A DNA stretch of 28,589 nucleotides from a virus. Each line of letters begins with the position of its first letter. The first letter of the stretch is position 1. The translations under genes were made by a program, and so were the position numbers. Positions 8,732 through 17,640 of this stretch are shown here, one piece after another. The notes beneath the pieces are model-generated. The model was not told the origin of the DNA. It saw only the letters and a program-made list of their open reading frames with translations, and did no database searches. The DNA lies in the IMG/VR virus record IMGVR_UViG_3300031621_000022, positions 1 through 28,589 of that record. One strand, given 5' to 3'.

Positions 8732-11700
8732 ATGGCTAAAGTTCAAAATACTTTTTTAAAATCCAAGATGAATAAAGACTTGGATGCTCGTATAGTGCCA
8801 AATGGCGAATACAGAGATGCTAGGAATGCTCAAATAAGTAAATCACAAGATGCAGAAGTTGGAAATTTAGAAAACGTATTAGGTAATGCGCTAGAGGTTA
8901 ACTTTCAAACAAAAACCGGTGTTGCTGGTTTAACCTGTATAGGTGCTTTAACCAACGAAGTTGCTAGTACTGTTTATTTGTTTTTAACAAATTATACAGA
9001 TAGCAATCCAAATGAACCCACTCACAATCCTTCCTCTAAAAATTTTATAATATCTTACAATGTTGATTCTAATTATGTAACAGTTCTTGTGACAGGCGCT
9101 TTTCTTAATTTTTCAACTACTAATCGTTTTTATGGATTAAATGCTTTAGAAAATTTATTGTTTTTTACAGATAATAGAAATCAACCTAGAGTTATAAATG
9201 TTTCATTAGCTAACAACGATATAAGCAATATAAACCCTAATTATTACACCACTGAAGATCAAATTTCTGTTGCTAAATATAATCCGTATGCATGCATGGA
9301 GCTTTTTCAAAAAAGCAAATTAACCGCTGGATACGAAACAACAATGAAAGACGTCAATAGCGAGTTCTTGCCAAACGGCGGATCTGGATTAGCTACAGGA
9401 ACAGGTGCTGCAGGGGCTGTTACAATAGTTTTAGACGCGGGAAGTGTTATAGGTAATATTCCAGTAGGTGATTTTGATATAGGATATATATCTGGCACCA
9501 GTGGAGCTATAACTAAAATAGCTAATGCCGCAGGTATTCTAGCCACTATATCTAATGCAGCTTATGACTCTACTAATAAAGAATGGACTGTTACAATAAC
9601 TACTTCTTCAGGAACTTCAGCTGTATTTCCAACAATACCAGCAGGTGCAATATATAAAATAATTTTTAATCCAAATCCGTATTATAACTTTCAGTTTTCA
9701 GGGGATCCAGATTTTTTAGAAGATAAATTCGTTAGGTTTAGCTATAGGTTTAAATTTGTAGATAATGAATATTCTATATTTTCACCTTTTACACAGTCCG
9801 CTTTTATACCAAAACAAGACGGTTATTTTAGATATGTTAATAAAGAAGGCTTAAAAAAAATAGACGATCAATCTGAGACTTATAGAAGCACCATTGTGTC
9901 TTTTATGGAAAATAAAGTTAATGAAATAAAATTAGCAATACCTTTGCCGTATACTAATTACACTTTAAGGGATGGTTTAAAAATATCTGAAATAGATATA
10001 TTATACAAAGAGTCAGATGCTTTAGCGGTTAAAGTTGTAGAAACAATACCAATAACTACAATTGAACAATCTGCCGGTATTTGTAAAGTTAATGGAAATC
10101 AAGCAGGCATAGGTATTGGGGCCAATATTAATATTAAAGACATACAGGGTGGAATAAAAATAGGTAGCACGCTAGAAGGTTCTGGAATACCAGACAATAG
10201 TTTAATAACAAGTTTTGTACCAATAGATCCTAGTAATCCTTTATCGGGCGCTTTGCAAATAGATAAAGCAATAACAAATATAGCTAATGATGCTATTTTA
10301 ACAATAGCTAATCCTAATTATTACGTTTACACCTACAGCTCTACTAAACCAACTAAAACACTTCCAGACTCTGAGCTTGTAAGAGTTTATGATAAGGTTC
10401 CAGTTAAATCTTTTGCTCAGGAAGTTGCAGGCAATAGAGTTATATATGCAAATTTTCAAAATAAATTAACTCCTCCTTCAACCATAGACTACGAAGTAAC
10501 TTGCACTGCTAAATCTGATTTTGTAATAAATGAAATAATTGCAACTTATGTAGGCGGAGCTGTAACCGGTACTTCTATTAACGGAATAACTTTTACTAAA
10601 CTAGTAAATCCACCTTTAGGATTTTTTGTGGGTATGATTATTTCTTCAAATACCTTTGGGGTTAACATTCCTACAGGCACAATTGTAACAAGCACTACTA
10701 GCAATGGGCAAACAGGGCAATCAGGAACGGCAAATATAACTTTAAGCAATACAGTTGTAATCCCAGCAGGTACGGTTATTTTTTCATTTTTACCTGGAGG
10801 CAATGTTGAAAACACTAGCAGTAAAATTGAATACCCTAATAGCTCTGTAAAAACAAACAGAAACTATCAAATAGGTTTTGTTTTATCTGATAGATTTGGT
10901 AGGCAGTCAAGTGTTATATTGTCTGAAAATTCTACACTATACAGTCCGTATTTAGACGAAGGAGATGATATAAATAAGTGGCCTGGCAATTCATTAAAGG
11001 TTAAAGTTAATAAACCTATACTTACAAATTTATACAATGGAGATACTACAAGTATTAATTATAATCCCGGTGGATGGTATTCTTATAAAGTTGTTGTAAA
11101 ACAAACAGAGCAAGAATATTACAATGTTTACTTGCCTGGAATTATGGCTGCATATCCACAAGATCAAATTTTGGAACTAGGTAGCACTTCTCATTTCCCG
11201 CTTATAAATGACAATATAAATAAAATCCCTAAAGATTTAACGGAAGTTGGGCCTCAGCAGAGACAGTTTAGAAGTTCAGTCCAACTGTATGGTAGAGTAG
11301 TAAATACAAATACAACTATTACATATATAAACGGCCGAGCATCTAATATAGGCAATAGTAATGAACAATATTTTCCACTTAATACTTCAGATACAGTTTC
11401 AACTATATCTACTTTAAGCGATTTATTTGATTATAATTTTACAAATCCTCCTTTTCCAAATAATTTTCCGCAATTTTATTCTTTTGAAAGTAATCCTTTT
11501 ATAGCTAAAATAAGTACTACATCTCAAATAGGGCAAATTTCTTCAATTAACTATACTGTAGCAGGGGCTACTGTAGTTCAAGGAAATCCAAACTCAACCC
11601 CTCCAATTGCTGCGGACGATCCAAGCAATACAGTAAAAATAACTGCGGTATCTGTTGAATCAGATTTGGGTGTTACTAATGTACAGGGCATGCTTGTGTC

Positions 11701-14092
11701 TGGGCAAGGAGTTCCTGAAGAGACATATGTTAATGCTTTTACAGCCGCAGCTGGCCTGCCAGGTGATCCAAACTTTACAAACGCCACTATTACATTATTT
11801 GCCAAAGACAATACTACTGAAGTAGACGTTCAATTAGCAAATGGAACAAAACTTACATTTACTTCAACCGATGGCCCTACTTCTACTCCAAGGTTTACAC
11901 CTTCTGTTCCTGGGCTTCAGTATTTGGCAGTTTATGAAACTGAGGCGGTAGAAAGCTTGCTTGATATATTTTGGGAAACATCTACAGCCGGTTTAATATC
12001 AGATTTAAACGGAGCTATTATAAATAACCAAGAAGATCCAGGGGCAATTGGCATAGACAATTGGAACACTACGCCTTTTACTGAAGGCTTAAGAGGTACA
12101 AGCGGAAGCAATAATATTTTAGATGGCAATGGTTTTAATTTAATAGATGATTTTGGAAACGAAATTGTGTTTTTAGCAACTGATACTTTAGACTTAACAG
12201 ATGTAACTATTACAGACCCTGTTAGCGGGATTGTGGAATCTGTTATAGATCCGCAAGGAATAGGTAATAATGATTATTTTAGATTAATTGATAATGGAAC
12301 TGAAGGCGGCGGAACTCCCGGCCCATGGAATATTAGAACTACAAATGTAAACCAAGATCCATTAGTACCCGCTTCAAAAAGATATTACGATAATGTTTAC
12401 TTTTTCCCAGATAACGAAAACTCTGATACAAATTTTAGACGTAATTTTACTTTTACATTTACAGCAACTGTTGGAGGTACAGTAACTGAAGGGTTACAAA
12501 TAAACGCTAACTTGGTAAATGTATTGCCTGTTGCTCAAAATTATTATTTAAATCAAACTAATGTCGTGGTTTCGGATTCGGGGTCATTAGACATAAATGC
12601 CAAAAGATCAGATACAGAGATATTAAGAATAAGAGCTACAAATGGTGCTGATAATCCCGACCTTCAAAATGGAGGGATTGCAGGTGAAGGCCCGCCTCCC
12701 TTTTCAAGTCAAAATTTAACATTTACAATTATAGATCAAATTTTTGTAAACAATAATCAAGATGCTCTATTAAATGGAGTGCCTATTTTTGCACTTGGAG
12801 GTACGTTTGTTGATTTTGGAACAGATCCTTCGGAATCTCTTTTTCTTCAATGCCAACTAACCAACACTCAATCTGCTCAAGCCACATTACCCGCTAAGGA
12901 ATATAGAGTTACAGTTAGAATAGCAGATCCTTCGGAAGCCGCAGGGGGCGGTTTTATAGATCGTGTATTCAATATAGACATGCGCCTTTTAATACCAGAA
13001 GATAAAATAAATAATTTAGCTACTAGAGTAGAAACAAATAATTTTATAGGCTTCCCTCCTGTTTTAGATGATAATGGTCAGCCAACTAATATTGATACGC
13101 TTTTACTTGCGGCATTATTCTCATACGCAAAAAAATGGATTAGCTTTCCAATGACCCTAATTGATCTTACAGACACTGCTACTCCCGGCTTAGCGGCAGA
13201 TGAGGCTGGATGGTATATGTATGCTGGTGGATTTTTTGGAAATGATACCACTCAAACTCAAGCGAATCTGCGCCAAACAAGAGGAGGTGTTTCATTGTTA
13301 AACTACAGCGGTGTAATTCCTGGTGATACTAACCAAGCACCTGTTGTTATACCTAAAAATTCGCCTGACGGAGATGGTAATCAAGTTCAAATAGCCACAT
13401 TTTTTGGTGATATTTTAGGAACAGACGGTCCTTACCATGATTGGCAATTTATATTTGTAAAAACTTTATTAGAAATAGAAAGCATAGGAAATAAAAAAAT
13501 TGTATATACGGCAGCGTCACTGGGGAATCAAGTAATTGATATTTTAGCACAAGCATTTGCGTCTGACTTAATAGCCGGTGCGGGGGTAAATCCTCCAAGA
13601 ATAATTAATGATAGATTTTTTATAAAATCTCATAATCCGACCACTAGAACAATAACATTTGGCAAAAATCTTAATAGTTCATTTCAAGAGGGTACTCCTC
13701 TTTATATATTTAAAGGCGTTTTAAAACCAGATGAAAACCCTTGGTATTTTGTGCCAAAATCAATTGATCAAGGTGGACAAACGTATACAATAGATAACAA
13801 TGGAATAAATTCAGCTATAATTACATCTCCTTGGACAGGATTTTTAATTGAGGCTATTAGGACTCAATACGGGGCTAATCCGCCAGGGGGAGCGGGTGCT
13901 AATTGCGCTGCTCCTAATTGGTGTGCAGCAATACCTAATGATCCAGCAAATAATAAACCTGGAGGAAATGGCAATTTTAGTACCCCAACGGCAGAAACAA
14001 CCCAACAAAACCAACTTTATTTTCATTATAACGCATACACAGGCATTAATAGTCAAGCGAATTCTGAAAGCATTGACTTTGAAATAATATAG
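8732..14092 (+). CDS. Tail stabilization (nozzle) protein, P22 gp10 / T7 gp12-like, with inserted modules and adhesin-like C-terminus
   Basis: A 1786-residue protein, far longer than P22 gp10 (about 470 aa) or T7 gp12 (about 800 aa). The N-terminus (MNKDLDARIVPNGEYRDARN, then GNLENVLGN) is the signature start of phage stabilization proteins, which form a beta-propeller nozzle below the portal. Core segments continue at DPDFLEDKFVRFSYRFKF (about residue 325), RNYQIGFVLSDRFGRQSS (about 705) and YLAVYETEAVESLLDIFWET (about 1065). Inserted between core segments are three copies of a small beta module (residues 474-528, 633-686, 981-1045) and a Gly/Ala-rich beta insert (about 215-310). From about 1080 to the end the protein is beta-rich, Asn/Thr/Gly-rich and possibly Ig-like, so a host-binding role is plausible but inferred. 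It ends in TAG. A further in-frame TAA at 14099 makes readthrough into the next gene unlikely. Confidence 0.75.
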   Translation: MAKVQNTFLKSKMNKDLDARIVPNGEYRDARNAQISKSQDAEVGNLENVLGNALEVNFQTKTGVAGLTCIGALTNEVASTVYLFLTNYTDSNPNEPTHNPSSKNFIISYNVDSNYVTVLVTGAFLNFSTTNRFYGLNALENLLFFTDNRNQPRVINVSLANNDISNINPNYYTTEDQISVAKYNPYACMELFQKSKLTAGYETTMKDVNSEFLPNGGSGLATGTGAAGAVTIVLDAGSVIGNIPVGDFDIGYISGTSGAITKIANAAGILATISNAAYDSTNKEWTVTITTSSGTSAVFPTIPAGAIYKIIFNPNPYYNFQFSGDPDFLEDKFVRFSYRFKFVDNEYSIFSPFTQSAFIPKQDGYFRYVNKEGLKKIDDQSETYRSTIVSFMENKVNEIKLAIPLPYTNYTLRDGLKISEIDILYKESDALAVKVVETIPITTIEQSAGICKVNGNQAGIGIGANINIKDIQGGIKIGSTLEGSGIPDNSLITSFVPIDPSNPLSGALQIDKAITNIANDAILTIANPNYYVYTYSSTKPTKTLPDSELVRVYDKVPVKSFAQEVAGNRVIYANFQNKLTPPSTIDYEVTCTAKSDFVINEIIATYVGGAVTGTSINGITFTKLVNPPLGFFVGMIISSNTFGVNIPTGTIVTSTTSNGQTGQSGTANITLSNTVVIPAGTVIFSFLPGGNVENTSSKIEYPNSSVKTNRNYQIGFVLSDRFGRQSSVILSENSTLYSPYLDEGDDINKWPGNSLKVKVNKPILTNLYNGDTTSINYNPGGWYSYKVVVKQTEQEYYNVYLPGIMAAYPQDQILELGSTSHFPLINDNINKIPKDLTEVGPQQRQFRSSVQLYGRVVNTNTTITYINGRASNIGNSNEQYFPLNTSDTVSTISTLSDLFDYNFTNPPFPNNFPQFYSFESNPFIAKISTTSQIGQISSINYTVAGATVVQGNPNSTPPIAADDPSNTVKITAVSVESDLGVTNVQGMLVSGQGVPEETYVNAFTAAAGLPGDPNFTNATITLFAKDNTTEVDVQLANGTKLTFTSTDGPTSTPRFTPSVPGLQYLAVYETEAVESLLDIFWETSTAGLISDLNGAIINNQEDPGAIGIDNWNTTPFTEGLRGTSGSNNILDGNGFNLIDDFGNEIVFLATDTLDLTDVTITDPVSGIVESVIDPQGIGNNDYFRLIDNGTEGGGTPGPWNIRTTNVNQDPLVPASKRYYDNVYFFPDNENSDTNFRRNFTFTFTATVGGTVTEGLQINANLVNVLPVAQNYYLNQTNVVVSDSGSLDINAKRSDTEILRIRATNGADNPDLQNGGIAGEGPPPFSSQNLTFTIIDQIFVNNNQDALLNGVPIFALGGTFVDFGTDPSESLFLQCQLTNTQSAQATLPAKEYRVTVRIADPSEAAGGGFIDRVFNIDMRLLIPEDKINNLATRVETNNFIGFPPVLDDNGQPTNIDTLLLAALFSYAKKWISFPMTLIDLTDTATPGLAADEAGWYMYAGGFFGNDTTQTQANLRQTRGGVSLLNYSGVIPGDTNQAPVVIPKNSPDGDGNQVQIATFFGDILGTDGPYHDWQFIFVKTLLEIESIGNKKIVYTAASLGNQVIDILAQAFASDLIAGAGVNPPRIINDRFFIKSHNPTTRTITFGKNLNSSFQEGTPLYIFKGVLKPDENPWYFVPKSIDQGGQTYTIDNNGINSAIITSPWTGFLIEAIRTQYGANPPGGAGANCAAPNWCAAIPNDPANNKPGGNGNFSTPTAETTQQNQLYFHYNAYTGINSQANSESIDFEII
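10151..10315 (+). repeat. Beta module copy A inside the stabilization protein
   Basis: Residues 474-528 follow the pattern G-S-x-L-x-G-S-G-I-P-D-x-S-L-I-T-S, then a variable loop, then a strand ending ANDAILTI. It is a protein-level repeat (divergent in DNA) of copies at 10628, 11672 and 15338. Confidence 0.55.
10628..10789 (+). repeat. Beta module copy B inside the stabilization protein
   Basis: Residues 633-686: VGMIISSNTFGVNIPTGTIV, then TSTTS, a loop, and ITLSNTVVIPAGTVIFSF. The shared core is G-x-x-I-P-x-G-T-x-V-x-S followed about 15 residues later by a T-L-S strand and a closing strand. Confidence 0.55.
11672..11866 (+). repeat. Beta module copy C inside the stabilization protein
   Basis: Residues 981-1045: VQGMLVSGQGVPEETYVNAF, then a longer loop, ITLFAKDN and NGTKLTFTS. 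It matches the V-x-G-x-G-(I/V)-P core and the closing L-T-F strand of the other copies. Confidence 0.55.
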
Positions 14093-14125
14093 GTAATTTA
14101 AACTAAAATTAAGTAATAATTAATT

Positions 14126-15817
14126 ATGGCAGGTGCACTATTAGAAATAAAATATTTTAATACGTTTTTTTTAAAAAAAATAGTTAATGACCCTTTACCT
14201 GTTTGGAATGGTTCTTTTGGAATTCCATCCGCAATAGGTGGCTACGCATCGGTTACAGCTAGCGATAATACATTTAACTGGGCAATCGAAGAATCAAGAA
14301 TTCGAGGAGGCTACAATAATACTAATGTAGACTATGGAGCAAAAGCATATATTGTAGAAGATGAACCTCAATCCACCAGTAGGGTTAACAGCCTAATATA
14401 TTCAGGCGTGTTTAATTCTAGAACCGGCGTTAATCAAACAAATGTATTTTCGGTTGCTGAAGACATAACTAAAACTGCTGATCCCGCAAATGGCTCTATA
14501 CAAAAATTATACGCCGAGGATACAAACCTTTCTATATTTCAAGAGCTTAAATGCTCAAGAGCATTAATAGATAAAGATGCTATATACTCTGCAGAGGGTG
14601 GAGGCACTGTAACATCAAGTAATTTAGTTATAGGCGTAATACAACCTTATACTGGAGAATATGGTATAAGCAGAAACCCTGGAAGTTTTGCTGTTTATGG
14701 TTATAGAAAATATTTTTCAGACACTAATAATAATGTTATTTTAAGGCTGTCTAAAGATGGCTTAACTGAAATATCAGGTTATGGCATGAAGGATTTCTTT
14801 AGAAAATCTTTAAGTAAATCAAGAGTTAATATTGTTGGGGGTTATGATATATATAGCAATGAATATTTAGTGTCTATTCAATCAGATAATTCAACTAATG
14901 AAAACGCTAAAACATTAAATTTTGACGAACGAGCGCAAGGATGGGTTAGCTTTTTTTCTTATGAGCCCGATCAAGCATTTAGTTTAAAAAATAATTTTTA
15001 TACAGTTAAAACTACGGGTGGAGCAGCGCAACTTTGGAAACACCATAGCTCTCAAGTTAATAGAGGAAATTTTTATGGAGTTGATAGAAAAAGTTCTATA
15101 GAATTTATTTTTAATCCAAACCCAACAAATTCAAAAAGCTTTAAAACTATAGCCTATGAAGGAAGTAACGGATGGGAAGTTGAAAATTTTATTTCTGATG
15201 AAACAGGTAAAAGCAGAGGTGTAAATGGCAATTGGGGAATTAGTCAAGACACAGGGACTGGTGTTGCAGACATTAATAATATTTCTAAAATAAAAAGCTA
15301 CGGAGAAGGCGAGTATGTTTTAACAGAAGGATCTGGAGTAACTTTAGCAGCTTCAACTGTAACAACCGTTTTATTAAATACAGAATCTTTTACCGGCTTA
15401 GCGGTTGCGGGCTCTGTAATAGACGGCGCCGGCATAAGCCCGGGCACTACTGTTGTTTCTTACAATAGCACAACAGGATTACTTACTGCATCGCAAATAA
15501 TGGCAATCGCTTTAGGAGCTACTTTAAACTTTAGCGGAGCGGTTAGTCAAGTAGATTATAATACTATTTTTTCTACAATAAATCCAGATTTTGATAGGTA
15601 TTATTGTGGATTTTTAAGAAAAGAAAATAAATATGTAGCTAATTTATTAAATAATAGCCAAGCTGCTGTAGGTGAAGTTTTATTTGGTGAATCTATTAGC
15701 GGAATTAAAGGATTTTATTCTACAGTTAAATTGTCAACAGACAGCACTACAGATCTTGGCGGTGAAAAAACTTTGTTTTCAGTTGAAAGCGTATATACAA
15801 TGAACAATGGATATTAA
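14126..15817 (+). CDS. Tail protein, probable second part of the stabilization/nozzle complex
   Basis: A 563-residue protein starting 33 nt after the 1786-aa gene and in the same reading frame, though separated by in-frame stops. Central segments (YGISRNPGSFAVYGYRKYF, then LRLSKDGLTEISGYG) are of the type I associate with the propeller part of stabilization proteins in marine flavobacterial phages. The N-terminal ~100 residues may dock on the preceding protein. A beta module like those in the preceding gene lies at residues 405-472. The C-terminus (GIKGFYSTVKLSTD) is beta-rich. Most likely this is a separately translated tail component that works with its neighbour; either an ancestral split or an independent gene is possible. 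The ATG is preceded by an A/T leader without a Shine-Dalgarno site. Confidence 0.6.
   Translation: MAGALLEIKYFNTFFLKKIVNDPLPVWNGSFGIPSAIGGYASVTASDNTFNWAIEESRIRGGYNNTNVDYGAKAYIVEDEPQSTSRVNSLIYSGVFNSRTGVNQTNVFSVAEDITKTADPANGSIQKLYAEDTNLSIFQELKCSRALIDKDAIYSAEGGGTVTSSNLVIGVIQPYTGEYGISRNPGSFAVYGYRKYFSDTNNNVILRLSKDGLTEISGYGMKDFFRKSLSKSRVNIVGGYDIYSNEYLVSIQSDNSTNENAKTLNFDERAQGWVSFFSYEPDQAFSLKNNFYTVKTTGGAAQLWKHHSSQVNRGNFYGVDRKSSIEFIFNPNPTNSKSFKTIAYEGSNGWEVENFISDETGKSRGVNGNWGISQDTGTGVADINNISKIKSYGEGEYVLTEGSGVTLAASTVTTVLLNTESFTGLAVAGSVIDGAGISPGTTVVSYNSTTGLLTASQIMAIALGATLNFSGAVSQVDYNTIFSTINPDFDRYYCGFLRKENKYVANLLNNSQAAVGEVLFGESISGIKGFYSTVKLSTDSTTDLGGEKTLFSVESVYTMNNGY
15338..15541 (+). repeat. Beta module copy D in the 563-aa tail protein
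   Basis: Residues 405-472 contain VAGSVIDGAGISPGTTVVSY, then TGLLTASQ and GATLNFSG. This is the same pattern as the three copies in the preceding gene. The stretch at about 15430-15455 is much richer in G+C than its surroundings. Confidence 0.55.
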
Positions 15818-15829
15818 AAATAAAAAAAT

Positions 15830-16471
15830 ATGGGACCAGCAGCAATAATAGGAGGTGGCCTTTCAATAGTAGGCGGTGTTATGGGAATGATTGGGGCCAA
15901 AAAAAGAGAAAGAGAAGCGCGCAGAGAACGCCAGCGGCTTGAAGGTAAGCTAATTAATTTAGAGGCCAATAGACAAGAAATTGTTAATCCTTATCAAGAT
16001 TTAAGCAGTATGATAAGTAATCCTTTTGCTAATTTATCTGTAGCTACAGGCGCTGCTGAAATGCAAATAGAAGAAGCAGATATATCTTTAGCTAATACTT
16101 TAGACACATTAAGAGCAACCGGGGCAAGCGCAGGAGGTGCTACAGCTTTGGCACAAGCGGCTTTAAAATCTAAAAAAGGAGTTGCAGCTAGTATTGAAAT
16201 GCAGGAAAAACAAAATGAAGATAAGCGAGCTCAAGGCGAAAAACAAAAACAAAATCAGCTAATGTCAGAAGCTCAAAGAGTCCAACAAGGTGAAGCTTAT
16301 GAGTTTGGATTACGAGAAACAAGACAAATGCAAGAACTAGATAGAACATCAGCTATGTTAGGAGCCTCTAGGCAAGCAGAAGCGCAAGCTGGAATGGATG
16401 CAACAGGAGCTTTAACAGGCGCTTTAGGAACTTTAGGCGGTATGGCCGCAACACCAGGATTTTTTAAATAA
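15830..16471 (+). CDS. Probable internal virion (ejection) protein, gp14/gp7-like
   Basis: A 213-residue protein. It starts with a Gly/Ile-rich hydrophobic helix (about 3-22, GPAAIIGGGLSIVGGVMGMI), followed by a basic patch (KKREREARRERQR). A long Gln/Glu/Ala-rich helical region (about 60-190) follows, and the end is Gly/Ala-rich (TGALTGALGTLGGM). Small ejection proteins of podoviruses (T7 gp14, P22 gp7) share this plan of a hydrophobic, membrane-active end plus a long helix, and are stored in the capsid then injected to help build a conduit across the envelope. The next genes, including the giant protein, fit the same module. Assignment is by architecture and order. Confidence 0.55.
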   Translation: MGPAAIIGGGLSIVGGVMGMIGAKKREREARRERQRLEGKLINLEANRQEIVNPYQDLSSMISNPFANLSVATGAAEMQIEEADISLANTLDTLRATGASAGGATALAQAALKSKKGVAASIEMQEKQNEDKRAQGEKQKQNQLMSEAQRVQQGEAYEFGLRETRQMQELDRTSAMLGASRQAEAQAGMDATGALTGALGTLGGMAATPGFFK

Positions 16472-16477
16472 TTATAA

Positions 16478-17635
16478 ATGGAAAACAAAAATCTACAAAA
16501 CAATTTATTTTTAAAGCAATTTAATGAAAGCAATGCAATAGCTTACAATAAAAGCTTTATAGCTAATCCCAGTGACTACAATTTTCAATTGCTAGACAAC
16601 GCTTACAGAAATGCAGGTAAAGCATACGCTCAAATAAAAATTGCTATTGAAACAAACAAATGCGAGTCAGAGTATTGCGCCGCGGAACTAGCTAAAATAA
16701 AACAACTAGAAGAGGCTCCTAATAATTCTTTAGAATTTTTAACGTCTCTAATGGCAGAGCTTAGTATAACTGAAGAATCTAACTATGATCCCAATAATAG
16801 TTATAGTTTTACGGCAGCTAACAGTTTGATGAGCGGTAAGCCTGGGTTTTCTAAAACAGATGGATACAATGCTTATCTAGATCTGTTACCAGATGGTTCT
16901 CAGCAAATAGTTTTTACAGGACCCGCTTTTAAAACTAGAATAGAAGAGCCTGATACTTTTGAAATTTTAGAAGTTGATGACCCTTTAATTATAAATAATT
17001 CTTCATTAAGCGCTTTGCTAGATTCAGATACATCTCTTGTAGTTTCTACGCCAGATGTAAATGCTGGAATGCTATTGCTTTTACCTGAAACAGGTTTATT
17101 TGTGCAAGAAATGATTAATGAAAATAAAGAATTAAAAGCTAACGCTAAGATAAGCGAAGAGTTTGTAATGAAAAATGCAGACGGAAGTTTTGATTATGAA
17201 ATTGTAGATTTAGGAAACAATCAAGGCAGAAACGCACTTAAGTATGATTTAGAAAAAATTGACAAAAAGGTTACTCCATTTATAAACGCGGAGGTTGGTG
17301 GTTTAATGAGCTCTGAGCAAGACGTGATAGCTGCGTGGAATGTTTATATAGCTAAAGGCACAAGTGTTGAAGAAGACGATCAAATGGTCCAAGACATGGG
17401 AAGAGAGGTAAATTCAGGAAACGAATACTGGAGTTATGAATTAGATCTTCCACTACAGCAAGACAAAAAAGTTTTATTTGAAATAAAATACAAAGAATAC
17501 TTTATGAATAATTATTTAAAACAATTTACAACTAATCAAATGCCAACGGTTAAAGAAGATGCAGCGGTTTTTGATTTAGAAGAAGCTAAAAAAGCAAAGG
17601 CTCAAAAATTTTTAGATGATAACGACTTAAATTAA
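16478..17635 (+). CDS. Hypothetical protein of the ejection module
   Basis: A 385-residue protein I do not recognise. The N-terminal ~100 residues are helical and charged, with an isolated close Cys pair (CESEYC, about residues 63-68). The middle (about 100-210) is beta-like with acidic and Gly/Asn/Pro turns (SLMSGKPGFSKTDGYNAYLD). The C-terminal ~60 residues are helical and strongly charged, ending in an acidic, Lys-rich tail. There is no signal peptide, membrane segment or catalytic motif. It lies 6 nt after the gp14-like gene and 5 nt before the giant gene, so it is almost certainly co-expressed and probably a virion partner. A role as an internal virion protein or as a chaperone for the giant protein is possible but unproven. 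Confidence 0.5.
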   Translation: MENKNLQNNLFLKQFNESNAIAYNKSFIANPSDYNFQLLDNAYRNAGKAYAQIKIAIETNKCESEYCAAELAKIKQLEEAPNNSLEFLTSLMAELSITEESNYDPNNSYSFTAANSLMSGKPGFSKTDGYNAYLDLLPDGSQQIVFTGPAFKTRIEEPDTFEILEVDDPLIINNSSLSALLDSDTSLVVSTPDVNAGMLLLLPETGLFVQEMINENKELKANAKISEEFVMKNADGSFDYEIVDLGNNQGRNALKYDLEKIDKKVTPFINAEVGGLMSSEQDVIAAWNVYIAKGTSVEEDDQMVQDMGREVNSGNEYWSYELDLPLQQDKKVLFEIKYKEYFMNNYLKQFTTNQMPTVKEDAAVFDLEEAKKAKAQKFLDDNDLN

Positions 17636-17640
17636 ATTAA

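Noticed and set aside
13848-14087. 79-aa overlapping + strand frame near the end of the 1786-aa gene
   Set aside because: It is an out-of-frame shadow with no independent leader or recognisable protein features.
14090-14126. TAG readthrough or stop-codon recoding joining the 1786-aa and 563-aa proteins
   Set aside because: An in-frame TAA at 14099 and two more at 14114-14119 follow the TAG. TAG also ends the portal gene and the 262-aa gene at sensible places.
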